A stretch of DNA of 64,000 nucleotides, taken from Bacillota bacterium. Its GTDB lineage: Bacteria; Bacillota; UBA4882; UBA8346. Positions 52,461-60,095 of this stretch are shown here, piece by piece. The position numbers and the translations under genes were made by a program. How positions within the stretch are numbered: the first letter of the stretch is position 1; every line of letters starts with the position of its first letter. The stretch covers positions 310,001 through 374,000 of the forward strand of contig JAEYPR010000010.1 in NCBI GenBank assembly GCA_023410535.1, read 5' to 3'. The notes beneath the pieces are model-generated. The model saw only the letters and a list, made by a program, of their open reading frames with translations, searched no databases and was not told the DNA's origin.

Positions 52461-53474
52461 TTATTTTTGATTGCCATAAGAATCAAACTGATGGGTGATG
52501 ATATCGGAAACCTTAATTTTTCCTTTCTCCAAAGCGCCACTGGCTTCCGAACCTTCGATCCATTCCTGAATTTGTTTCTCATTGATCCGCGCGTCGGTCG
52601 CGTAATAATGGTTGGCGCTGACCGGAATCTTTAAATCCTCCGAAACCAGTTTTTGGTTTAATTCCGGATTGGCGTTGATCCAACGTTCCGCCTTTTTAAT
52701 CGCGATCACGAATCGCTTAACCTCTTCCGGATGTTTGGCGATAAAATCATCGGAGAAATAATACATATAAGTCCCGGCGCTTTCCCCGCCGATGGTCCGA
52801 CTAGTGACCAGAATGTTGGCGATCTTGGTATCCTCGATCGCTTTGTAGAAGGTTGGATGCGGAGTGGCAATATCAATCAAATTGCGTTTCAACGACAATA
52901 CTTGTTCGATATCGGGCATTACGACCCACTCGATCTTCTCTTTCGGGATCCCCTGTTGGGCGAAGAGTTTGTCGGTCAGGTAATCGATACAGGCGTTCCG
53001 CAGTAAAGTCCCGATCTTGATCTTCCGTTTGAATGTTTTCAGATCTTTCAATGATTTAAGCGGGCCGTTTTTATTCGAAACCCACCACATATGTTGCAAA
53101 CGAATATCCTTAATGTTATTCGGCGGTTCGATAATCGAACGAACTACGCCCCGTACTTTGGCGCCGCCGGCGCGGGCGATCGCCAGGGTGTTCGGATGGG
53201 CGCTTCCCACGTCGTTATTGCCGTTAATAATCGAGGCGATCCGTAACGGCGGTTGGGTATCCCCGGTATAAACGATTTGTAATCCTTGCTCTTTAAAGTA
53301 ACCGTTCTTGTCAGCGATTAAAAACGGTGCGGAAGTACAATCGGATCGGCTCCAGGTTTTAATCGGCGTTAACTCTTTATTGTCGTCCGCTTTGATGAGT
53401 CCACTCCCGAAGATAACAGCGCCCACTGTGGCCACCATCAGCGCGACAGTGATTATTAAGGAACGTGTTTGCAT
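52461..53474 (-). CDS. SsuA-type periplasmic substrate-binding protein 1
   Basis: 337 residues from ATG 53474 (AAAGGGG seven bases upstream). Signal peptide (about 1-28) without lipobox Cys. SsuA/THI5-like core: ADKNGYFKEQGLQIVYTGDTQPPLRIASIINGNNDVGSAHPNTLAIARAGGAKV, a DRC-type region TWSRSDCTSAPFLI, and YMYYFSDDFIAKHPEEVKRFVIAIKKAERWI. Family members bind sulfonates, nitrate, taurine or related anions or thiamine precursors. Given the island, an organosulfur ligand is the best guess. Confidence 0.88.
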   Translation of the reverse strand: MQTRSLIITVALMVATVGAVIFGSGLIKADDNKELTPIKTWSRSDCTSAPFLIADKNGYFKEQGLQIVYTGDTQPPLRIASIINGNNDVGSAHPNTLAIARAGGAKVRGVVRSIIEPPNNIKDIRLQHMWWVSNKNGPLKSLKDLKTFKRKIKIGTLLRNACIDYLTDKLFAQQGIPKEKIEWVVMPDIEQVLSLKRNLIDIATPHPTFYKAIEDTKIANILVTSRTIGGESAGTYMYYFSDDFIAKHPEEVKRFVIAIKKAERWINANPELNQKLVSEDLKIPVSANHYYATDARINEKQIQEWIEGSEASGALEKGKIKVSDIITHQFDSYGNQK

Positions 53475-53498
53475 TGTCAATCCCCTTTCTTGAAATGA

Positions 53499-54296
53499 TC
53501 AATTGATATCGGGTTGTTCTTTCCAAGTAATTACTTTTTTCTCGATAAAAATTATCAAGTTGTTAATCACAATTCCCAGTACCGCAATGGTTACCGTAGC
53601 TGAAAACAACCGAGTGATCTGGTAATTCACCTCGGAATTCAAAACCAGCCAGCCTAACCCGGCGCTGGCGCCGATCATCTCGGCCGCGATCAACATAAAA
53701 AAAGAGATGGAAGCCCCCATTTTGATCCCGGTGAAAAGCGTCGGCGCCGCCCCCGGCAAGACAATTTTCCAAAACAGCACCCATTTGGATGTTCCCATCG
53801 CCCGGGCGGCTTTTAGCAATAATGGATCGATATTTTTGACTCCACTAATGGTATTAAAGAGAATCGGCCAGATGCACACCCAAAAAATAATGGAAATCTT
53901 CGCCACTTCCCCGATGCCAAAAAGCAAAATAAAGATGGGAAAGACTGAAAACGGATTAACTTGGGCCAAAATCTGCAATAAGGGATCTAAGTACTCTTCA
54001 AACCGTTTAAACCACCCGCCCAGCAGAAATCCTAACGGCAACGCTACCGTAGCCGCAACGATAAACCCGATCATCGCCCGTTGGAGGCTGACACCGATAT
54101 GGACAAACAGTTCGCCTTTAGCGGCCAATTTCCAAAGAGTCGCGAGGATCTCGGATACGGTTGGAACGAATTGATGATCCGCGATTCCGACCTGCGGAGC
54201 AATCTCCCAAAAGATGAAGAAGACAATCACCGCAATGCTTTTACGAAAAACTGCGCTCACCCTTTGTTCAAGCCGCTTTGGACTGTTTAGGCTCAT
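53499..54296 (-). CDS. SsuC/TauC-type ABC permease (first of three)
   Basis: 265 residues from ATG 54296, five bases after AAGGAGGTGAT; a longer in-frame start lacks a site. Six helices with IDPLLLKAARAMGTSKWVLFWKIVLPGAAPTLFTGIKMGASISFFMLIAAEMIGA. It is the gene directly downstream of leader RNA copy 2, so its operon tail (binding protein, ATPase, permeases, nitrogenase-like genes, metNIQ2) may be attenuated there. Confidence 0.91.
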   Translation of the reverse strand: MSLNSPKRLEQRVSAVFRKSIAVIVFFIFWEIAPQVGIADHQFVPTVSEILATLWKLAAKGELFVHIGVSLQRAMIGFIVAATVALPLGFLLGGWFKRFEEYLDPLLQILAQVNPFSVFPIFILLFGIGEVAKISIIFWVCIWPILFNTISGVKNIDPLLLKAARAMGTSKWVLFWKIVLPGAAPTLFTGIKMGASISFFMLIAAEMIGASAGLGWLVLNSEVNYQITRLFSATVTIAVLGIVINNLIIFIEKKVITWKEQPDIN

Positions 54297-54328
54297 AAAA
54301 ATCACCTCCTTTTTACCGAGTCTATCTA

Positions 54329-54392
54329 CAAAGCAAGCCATGCACCCCGATGATTGCCGTGATGCATGGCTTCCAGTTTACTGGTCAACCTT
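54329..54392 (-). ncRNA. Recurrent leader RNA motif, copy 2 (intercistronic)
   Basis: Minus strand from 54390: GGUUGACCAG, UAAA loop, CUGGAAGCC, then stem GCCAUGCA/UGCAUGGC with loop containing CGGGG, followed by a U-rich UUGCUUUG. It sits 30 bp after the stop of the second corrinoid activator, with no promoter seen between. It therefore appears to control read-through within an operon. Confidence 0.65.
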
Positions 54393-54420
54393 AATCGATA
54401 TTAATCGATTGATAACCTAT

Positions 54421-55884
54421 CTAAAAACTAAGCGATTGGACAAAAACCCGATCAAAGTTGGGGAAACTCTCCAACTCAAGCACTGTCACATCCTTGATCA
54501 CCCTGGTCATCGCCTCTCGGTAGAACTGGTTCAATAAAAAAGCTTGCGCGCCGGTTTTCGAAGTGTTGCCGACCATTTCCACTTTATCCTGGAACTCCTC
54601 TGGTATTAGCCCGATATTGATCAAACTGTTCACTTTAAGATGATAGCCGAATGATCCGGCGATTAACACCCGTTCAACAGCTTTCGCCGGAATATTGGCT
54701 TCCGATAACAAAAACTCGATTCCAGCGCGGATGGCACCTTTCGCCAATTGAACTTGGCGTAGGTCGGTCTGGGTAAGCCAGATCGTGTCCGTGATCTGAA
54801 AGACCAACTTACCGTCGCGAACAATCAGCCGCGAGCGAAGTAAGTCAGGAAGCAACTGATTTTGAGAGTCATTCAACTTGCCGTTTTGGTCGACGACCCC
54901 CTGAACGACCAGGCTACTAACAATATCCAACAATCCGCTGCCACAGATACCGGTAGCCGTCCGGTTTCCGATGGTTTCATAGTGTATCTGTCCGTCGTCA
55001 TCAATTTGAAAGGACTCAATCGCACCGTTTTCCGCGCGTTGGCCATGAGTAATGTTCATCCCTTCAAAAGCCGGTCCCGCTGCGGTTGAAGTTGCAATCA
55101 TCTTGCCGTCGGTTGCCAAAACCATTTCTCCGTTGGTTCCAATATCGATCAATAATGTAATGCCCGGTCTGCGGTCCAATTGGGCCGCTAAAATTCCCGA
55201 TGTTATATCGGCTCCGACATAAGCGGAGATTATCGGGGGAATATAAATTAAGCCAAACTCGGCAATATCGATGTTATGATCGATCGACCGCAACCAATTG
55301 CCCCCGGTTACCACCGGCCGGTACGGATATTTTCCAAGCGGCGCCGGATTAACATTGAGCGCCAGATGCAACATGCATGGATTCCCACTAAATACGATCT
55401 CATAAATATGCGCTTTATTGACCTCCGCTGCTGCGGTTAGCTCCCGAATCATCCAATTGATCTGAAAGATCAACGTTGAATATAACATCGACAACCCTTC
55501 CGGTTCAGCGGCCACCTTGATCCGGGACAACACATCGTGGGCTCTTGTGGCTTGGGGATTTAACCGCGAAACGGTCGCAAGTTCATGACCGGTTTCAATG
55601 TCAACCAGTGTTGCAACGAGGGTCGTGGTTCCAATATCCAGGGCGATTCCGTAATTTTCCGTCTCGGTATTACCCTTTTCGGTCCCTAACAATCGACCCC
55701 CGGCATAAATCCCCGTCAATTGCTGCAATTTGCTATATTCCTTTGTGATATACGGATTAGACTCGCTAGCCAGGTTTTGTCCGCTGCTTAAAATTTGAAC
55801 GCTCTCGCTCGCAGCATCAAAAATCGCGGTCGTCTTTGCAACCAGAAGGTTCGTTTTATTGGTTTTAAAGTTTATCCGAACCAT
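54421..55884 (-). CDS. Corrinoid activation ATPase without ferredoxin domain
   Basis: 487 residues. The DUF4445 ASKHA domain is complete: NYGIALDIGTTTLVATLV, LLIDIGTNGEMVLAT, AGPAFEGMNITHGQ, GICGSGLLDIVSSLV and MVGNTSKTGAQAF. The 2Fe-2S ferredoxin domain of the paralogue at 34828-36735 is missing; the first 60 residues show no CxxxxxCxxC motif. The start codon region looks intact, so this appears to be a natural short form that needs an external electron donor. It lies 61 bp after the second corrinoid protein gene. Confidence 0.9.
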   Translation of the reverse strand: MVRINFKTNKTNLLVAKTTAIFDAASESVQILSSGQNLASESNPYITKEYSKLQQLTGIYAGGRLLGTEKGNTETENYGIALDIGTTTLVATLVDIETGHELATVSRLNPQATRAHDVLSRIKVAAEPEGLSMLYSTLIFQINWMIRELTAAAEVNKAHIYEIVFSGNPCMLHLALNVNPAPLGKYPYRPVVTGGNWLRSIDHNIDIAEFGLIYIPPIISAYVGADITSGILAAQLDRRPGITLLIDIGTNGEMVLATDGKMIATSTAAGPAFEGMNITHGQRAENGAIESFQIDDDGQIHYETIGNRTATGICGSGLLDIVSSLVVQGVVDQNGKLNDSQNQLLPDLLRSRLIVRDGKLVFQITDTIWLTQTDLRQVQLAKGAIRAGIEFLLSEANIPAKAVERVLIAGSFGYHLKVNSLINIGLIPEEFQDKVEMVGNTSKTGAQAFLLNQFYREAMTRVIKDVTVLELESFPNFDRVFVQSLSF

Positions 55885-55945
55885 AATGGTACTCCTTTAC
55901 CGGATGGGTCAACCCCATGAATAGTAAGCGCTCATCACTTATAAT

Positions 55946-56614
55946 TTACACGGCGACATTTTGGATCAAACGTTGCGCCAACCGCGCAGCGGCGGCGGCG
56001 TCCCGCGAATACCCATCCGCGCCGATTCGGTCGGCAAACGCTTGGGAAATCGGTCCGCCGCCGACCATCACGGCGATCCGGTCGCGTAAATTTTCCGTCT
56101 TCAGTAGCCGGATCACTTCCGCCATTCCCTCCATGGTTGTTGTCATTAAGGTGGAGATGGCGATAATGTGCGCGCCGACCTCCTTCGCTTTCGCCACAAA
56201 AGCCTGCGGAGCGACATCACGGCCCAGATCAAACAGTTCAAAACCGGCCGTTTCCAGCATGATTTTGACTAAATTTTTGCCGATATCATGGGTATCCCCT
56301 TCGATTACACCAATGACGACTCGATATTTTTTCGCTTGTGAATCAACTTTCAGATGTGGTTTTAGAATGTCCAGTCCAGCATACATCGCATCGGAACACA
56401 TTAACAATTCAGGGATAAAGTACTCTTCTTCCTCAAAAAGTTTACCGGCTCGTTCCATGCCATCGGCCAAACCTTTTTCAATCGCTTCATAAGGGTCATA
56501 CTGCGCTCGAACAACTTCCTCCGCCAACTGGACGGTGGTTTCTTCCTCCATCTCCACCACGGCATCGGATAACCCTTGATATAACTCCGCCTGGCTTTTT
56601 GACACTTTGATCAC
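55946..56614 (-). CDS. Corrinoid (B12-binding) methyl carrier protein 2
   Basis: 222 residues from a GTG start (poor ribosome-binding site). Helical cap with DPYEAIEKGLADGMERAGKLFEEEEYFIPELLMCSDAM, then the B12 signature GDTHDIGKNLVKIMLETAGFELFDLGRDVAPQAF, and GGGPISQAFADRIGADGYSRDA. Paralogous to the carrier at 36767-37405. It is the first gene after leader RNA copy 3 and its promoter, followed by its cognate activator. Confidence 0.93.
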   Translation of the reverse strand: MIKVSKSQAELYQGLSDAVVEMEEETTVQLAEEVVRAQYDPYEAIEKGLADGMERAGKLFEEEEYFIPELLMCSDAMYAGLDILKPHLKVDSQAKKYRVVIGVIEGDTHDIGKNLVKIMLETAGFELFDLGRDVAPQAFVAKAKEVGAHIIAISTLMTTTMEGMAEVIRLLKTENLRDRIAVMVGGGPISQAFADRIGADGYSRDAAAAARLAQRLIQNVAV

Positions 56615-56628
56615 CCACTTTGATAATT

Positions 56629-56700
56629 AAAAAAACCGGGTTTATTCCAGCCCCAATCATTCTGAAATAAACCCGGTCTCCAAGTCAATCTGGTCAACCG
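56629..56700 (-). ncRNA. Recurrent leader RNA motif, copy 3 (corrinoid protein leader)
   Basis: Minus strand from 56699: GGUUGACCAG, AUUGA loop, CUUGGAGACC, then a 12-bp stem ACCGGGUUUAUU/AAUAAACCCGGU with a loop ending GGGGCUGG and a UUUUUUU run. The best terminator of the five. A promoter ends about ten bases before it, so the motif is nearly the 5' end of the transcript. Confidence 0.72.
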
Positions 56701-56710
56701 AACCCACAGT

Positions 56711-56738
56711 AACATAAACAAGCCCTAACTTGTTGCAA
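56711..56738 (-). promoter_or_regulatory. Predicted promoter of the corrinoid protein 2 operon
   Basis: Minus strand TTGCAA, 16-base spacer, TATGTT; start expected near 56705. Confidence 0.55.
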
Positions 56739-56779
56739 TTTGCCAACTCAATGGTAATATTAGCAAACCAACCGCTCGA

Positions 56780-57718
56780 TTAGGATTGTTGAAATAATAC
56801 CGTCGACAAATACCGCTCACCAGTATCGGGGAGTAACGCCACAATGGTCTTTCCTTTATTCTCCGGCCGCTTGGCAATTTGAGTCGCTGCAAACGCGGCG
56901 GCTCCGGATGAAAACCCAACTAGCAAGCCCTCGCTTTTAGATAACTGACGCGCGGTTTCAATGGCCTCTTCATTTTTGACTTTATAAATCTCGTCGATTA
57001 CGGAACGATTAATGATCTCCGCCACAAATCCGGGACCAATTCCTTGAATTTTATGCGGTCCAGGTTTGCCACCCGACAGAACCGGCGAGTCAAAGGGCTC
57101 AACTGCGACAATTTGGACCGACGGTTTCTTTTGTTTGAACACTTCCCCAACTCCGGTAATGGTTCCGCCGGTTCCCACGCCCCCGACAAAAATATCCACT
57201 TGGCCGTCGGTATCCCGCCAGATTTCTTCGGCAGTGGTTTTCCGGTGAATCGCCGGATTGGCCGGATTTTTGAACTGATTGGGAACGAACGAATTAGGGG
57301 TCGCCGCAGCCAACTCCTCGGCGCGACGAACCGCGCCGTTCATTCCTTCGGTTCCGGGTGTCAGGACCAGCTCAGCGCCTAACGCTTTTAAAAGATTACG
57401 CCGTTCAACGCTGAAGGTCTCCGGCATCAAAAGAATCAGCTTGTAACCTCTGGCCGCTGCTACAAACGCCAGAGCGATACCGGTGTTACCACTGGTCGGC
57501 TCGATAATCACGGTGTCCTTATTAATAATACCCCGTTCCTCGGCATCTTTAATCATCGCATATCCGATCCGGTCTTTAACACTGCCTGCGGGATTGAAAT
57601 ATTCCAACTTGGCAATCAGTCGGGCTTCCAACCCCTCGGCATTGTTGTAATTTGTCAATTCCAGTAATGGAGTGTTTCCGATCAGATCGACTAAACTTTT
57701 GGCGATTTTGGTTGACAT
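56780..57718 (-). CDS. cysK: Cysteine synthase (O-acetylserine sulfhydrylase)
   Basis: 312 residues. PLP-enzyme motifs: lysine in NPAGSVKDRIGYAMI, the Asn loop EPTSGNTGIALAF, the glycine loop VGGVGTGGTITGVGEV, and LLPDTGERYLST at the end. It adds sulfide to O-acetylserine to make cysteine. Set between the corrinoid and nitrogenase-like genes under its own leader RNA copy, it is well placed to capture sulfur released by the reductase system. ACAGGAGGAAAGAG precedes the ATG. Confidence 0.95.
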   Translation of the reverse strand: MSTKIAKSLVDLIGNTPLLELTNYNNAEGLEARLIAKLEYFNPAGSVKDRIGYAMIKDAEERGIINKDTVIIEPTSGNTGIALAFVAAARGYKLILLMPETFSVERRNLLKALGAELVLTPGTEGMNGAVRRAEELAAATPNSFVPNQFKNPANPAIHRKTTAEEIWRDTDGQVDIFVGGVGTGGTITGVGEVFKQKKPSVQIVAVEPFDSPVLSGGKPGPHKIQGIGPGFVAEIINRSVIDEIYKVKNEEAIETARQLSKSEGLLVGFSSGAAAFAATQIAKRPENKGKTIVALLPDTGERYLSTVLFQQS

Positions 57719-57754
57719 ATCTCTTTCCTCCTGTTCAATTTGGACTTTTTATTT

Positions 57755-57790
57755 CATATCAAGAAGCCCCAGTGCGTCCTCCTTGATATG
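57755..57790 (-). promoter_or_regulatory. Second hairpin in the cysK leader
   Basis: CATATCAAG and CTTGATATG form a perfect 9-bp stem with an 18-base loop between leader RNA copy 4 and the ribosome-binding site of cysK. Confidence 0.5.
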
Positions 57791-57837
57791 TCTCCACTAG
57801 GCAGTTGGGTAGGCCAGTTTCCAAGAACCGTTCACAT

Positions 57838-57904
57838 ATAAGAAAAGGCTATGCCAACCCCCGAAATGCGGATTGAAAATAGCCTCCAGTTGACTGGTAA
57901 ACTC
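57838..57904 (-). ncRNA. Recurrent leader RNA motif, copy 4 (cysK leader)
   Basis: Minus strand from 57903: AGUUUACCAG, UCAA loop, CUGGAGGCU, then stem AGGCUAU/AUAGCCU with a loop carrying GGGGGUUGG, followed by UUUUCUU. Two changes in the conserved 5' box compared with the other copies. It lies about 80 bases into the transcript predicted from the promoter at 57989-58017. Confidence 0.65.
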
Positions 57905-57988
57905 TTGTCATATTTTATGAACAATTTCAGTATGATATGAATTACGGTTTTAATTTCTGTAATTCCCATTGGGTTACTCTACATTATT

Positions 57989-58017
57989 ATGGTACAATAA
58001 ATCTATTCACCTGTCAA
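57989..58017 (-). promoter_or_regulatory. Strong sigma-A promoter of cysK
   Basis: Minus strand TTGACA, 17-base spacer, TACCAT. The transcript would carry about 260 bases of leader, containing copy 4 and the second hairpin. The 341-bp gap between cysK and the divergent DUF1638 gene holds nothing else recognised. Confidence 0.8.
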
Positions 58018-58059
58018 CACTTCTTTGTTATTTTTTGAAGATAAAGGGAGATCCGAAAG

Positions 58060-58716
58060 ATGAAAACCAAGATCATTGCCTGCGCCGTGATGCAAGAAGA
58101 ATTATTGGCAATTGTCCCCGAACATGCCGTGGCGTTTGAATTTATCACGATGGGATTGCACCTTCATCCGCAGCGTTTACATGCGGAATTGAAACGCTTG
58201 TTGCAAAACGTGACCGGTTATGACCGGGTAATATTGGGATTTGGACTGTGCGGCGGAGCCAGCAACGGACTGCAGGCCGGAACAGTGCCGTTAAGTATTC
58301 CAAGAGTGCATGACTGTATCCCCACCTTTTTAGGAGCTAACGAGCGCTTTCACCAATTGCGGACCGCTAATTTGGGAACCTTCTACTTAAGTGGCGGCTG
58401 GCTGGAGGGTGAGCACAGTTTATTAACCGATTACGAGCGGGTCGCAAAGAAACATGGTTCCCAAAAAGCGTTGCAAGCCTTCCGGACCATATTTGATAGC
58501 TACAACCGTATTCTTTATATTCGGACCGGTCATCCTCGGGAAAGGGAAACGGTGACGAAATCCCGGGAGCTTGCAAAGCTACTGCAATTGAAGTTTGAAG
58601 CAATCGACGGATCACCCGATTTATTCAAAAAAATTGTCAACGGTCCGTGGGATGACCGTGATTTCATTAATCTTCAACCCGGCGAAACTATCCGCGAGGA
58701 AATATTTTTAGAATAA
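58060..58716 (+). CDS. DUF1638 family protein
   Basis: 218 residues from ATG 58060 (AAAGGGAG upstream). DUF1638 features: TKIIACAVMQEEL at the start, a VILGFGLCGGASNGLQAG core, PRVHDCIPTFLGANERF and GWLEGE, with conserved Cys and His residues that could bind a metal or cofactor. Family members are often found beside corrinoid-dependent methyltransferase genes in anaerobes; the function is unknown. It is the only gene on the plus strand in the island, divergent from cysK and convergent with nifB (25 bp between stops). Confidence 0.85.
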   Translation: MKTKIIACAVMQEELLAIVPEHAVAFEFITMGLHLHPQRLHAELKRLLQNVTGYDRVILGFGLCGGASNGLQAGTVPLSIPRVHDCIPTFLGANERFHQLRTANLGTFYLSGGWLEGEHSLLTDYERVAKKHGSQKALQAFRTIFDSYNRILYIRTGHPRERETVTKSRELAKLLQLKFEAIDGSPDLFKKIVNGPWDDRDFINLQPGETIREEIFLE

Positions 58717-58741
58717 CATGGCTATTTTCCCTCGATCCACT

Positions 58742-59632
58742 TCAGCCATGGGAAAACGTCATCGGAATGGAGTGTTCGTAAAGCTTTTCACTAAATTCGC
58801 TACCCGTCCCCGGTATGCCGCAGGCATCGGCACGACAGTGTTTACAATGGCGAAATACCGCGAGATGTTTTTCAACCAGCATTCGGGCAGAGTTTAATTG
58901 CTGACAATCGGGGGCCGGCCAATTTTGGAATTCATGTTGGGGGATGAGTGGAATAATGTTCATCCGGCTTGCTCCCAACCCTGCGGTGACCGCCGCGATC
59001 TCTTCCAAACAATGGTCGTTAATTCCCGGAATTAAAACAGTGTTAATCTTGATAACCGCTCCCAAATCAGCCATTCTTTTTATCCCGTCTTTTTGAGCCG
59101 CAATCAAAGTCCGCGCAGCACATTCGCCTTGAAGCACCCGCTGATTTACCACAACTTGAGAACAGATTTTGGGTAAAACTCTTTCATCCAAAGAGTTTAC
59201 CGTGACAGTAACCGTTTGTACTCCCGCCTTGATCAAGCATTCGGCTTTCTCCGCAAGTAACAAACCGTTCGTACTCAAGCACTTAACCAATTGCGGAAAG
59301 AAACGGTGAACCTGTTCAAAAACGGTCAACGCATGATCGGTTGCCAAAGTGTCTCCCGGTCCGGCAATACCAACTACTGTGATCTCCGGGCAGACTTGCA
59401 ATGCTTTCCGGACCATTTGCACCGCCGCATCGGGCTGTAAAAGTTTACGGCTGACACCCGGCCGTTGTTCCCACTTATTAAAGCCGCGCCGGCAGAACCG
59501 ACATTGGATATTACATCCCGGACTAACCGGCAAATGAATCCGGCCGTACTGAAAATGCGCATCATCATTGAAACAAGGATGACGTTTGACTAAATGTTCA
59601 AATAATCTTGATTTTGGATTGAACTCCGCCAT
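58742..59632 (-). CDS. NifB-like radical SAM protein (nitrogenase cofactor core synthase)
   Basis: 296 residues from ATG 59632, nine bases after GAGGAG. NifB hallmarks: KRHPCFNDDAHFQYGRIHLPVSPGC with a precursor-cluster Cys20, the radical SAM triad Cys40-x3-Cys44-x2-Cys47 (GCNIQCRFC), GIAGPGD, KCLSTNGL and a C-terminal HCKHCRADACG. There is no NafY/NifX domain, as in the short NifB of archaea. It would make the 8Fe-9S-C core. Since no NifEN is seen, that core may be used without molybdenum and homocitrate maturation, as proposed for other nitrogenase-like enzymes. Leader RNA copy 5 lies 55 bp upstream. Confidence 0.9.
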   Translation of the reverse strand: MAEFNPKSRLFEHLVKRHPCFNDDAHFQYGRIHLPVSPGCNIQCRFCRRGFNKWEQRPGVSRKLLQPDAAVQMVRKALQVCPEITVVGIAGPGDTLATDHALTVFEQVHRFFPQLVKCLSTNGLLLAEKAECLIKAGVQTVTVTVNSLDERVLPKICSQVVVNQRVLQGECAARTLIAAQKDGIKRMADLGAVIKINTVLIPGINDHCLEEIAAVTAGLGASRMNIIPLIPQHEFQNWPAPDCQQLNSARMLVEKHLAVFRHCKHCRADACGIPGTGSEFSEKLYEHSIPMTFSHG

Positions 59633-59687
59633 TTTAATCCACTCCTCTGGATTTTTAAGATTATCCGTTTGGTCGCTAAAGTAGAAA

Positions 59688-59749
59688 AGCCATGCGGAAC
59701 TTAGTTTATTTACTAAGTCAGCATGGCCTCCGGTAACCCAGTCAACCAA
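59688..59749 (-). ncRNA. Recurrent leader RNA motif, copy 5 (nifB leader)
   Basis: Minus strand from 59748: GGUUGACUGG, GUUA loop, CCGGAGGCC, then stem GGCCAUGC/GCAUGGCU followed by UUUUCUA. In the first stem A-U of other copies becomes G-C and C-G becomes U-G, so pairing is preserved. The loop contains its own CUUAGU/ACUAAG hairpin. Confidence 0.68.
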
Positions 59750-59864
59750 TTCTCAATTATCTGCGGGGATTTCATTCATTGGTTCACTTCGACTTGAAAC
59801 TGTTTTGCTACCGATGAGTTTTACCCATTCCCGCTATTGGATCATTCCAGTAAAATACGCTTTC

Positions 59865-60042
59865 CTATAGCAGTTGCAACATTTGTTGGAGGGTGATTCC
59901 CAATACCACGATCGTAATCGCGGCTGCGTATACTCTGACGGTCTGATTGACCATAGCCGCTAAATGTAACACTACACTGGCAGAGTAGCCCCGATATACT
60001 CAGCAGGAAATGGCCTACCGGAACAACTGCCTTTGACAGCAT
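59865..60042 (-). pseudogene. Possible decayed small membrane-protein gene
   Basis: GGAGGAAGTGACG gives a good ribosome-binding site for ATG 60042, but the frame drifts. The plausible start (MLSKAVVPVGHFLLSI) and a plausible C-terminal membrane helix (VYAAAITIVVLGITLQQML, stop at 59865) are in different frames. It could be a frameshifted small gene between nifD-like 2 and nifB, or chance. The rest of the 59633-60095 interval contains leader RNA copy 5. Confidence 0.25.
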
Positions 60043-60095
60043 CGTCACTTCCTCCGTTCCGTCGCTTACACTCGGATTGAGCTATACCACCGCGA

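Noticed and set aside
57755..58017. A T-box riboswitch for cysK
   Set aside because: The expected GGGTGGnACCGCG antiterminator bulge is not in the leader; the leader instead contains the new motif.
54329..59749. ANTAR-type dual hexaloop targets
   Set aside because: The first loop is four or five bases instead of the six-base AxxxGx type, although protein-mediated antitermination of another kind is possible.
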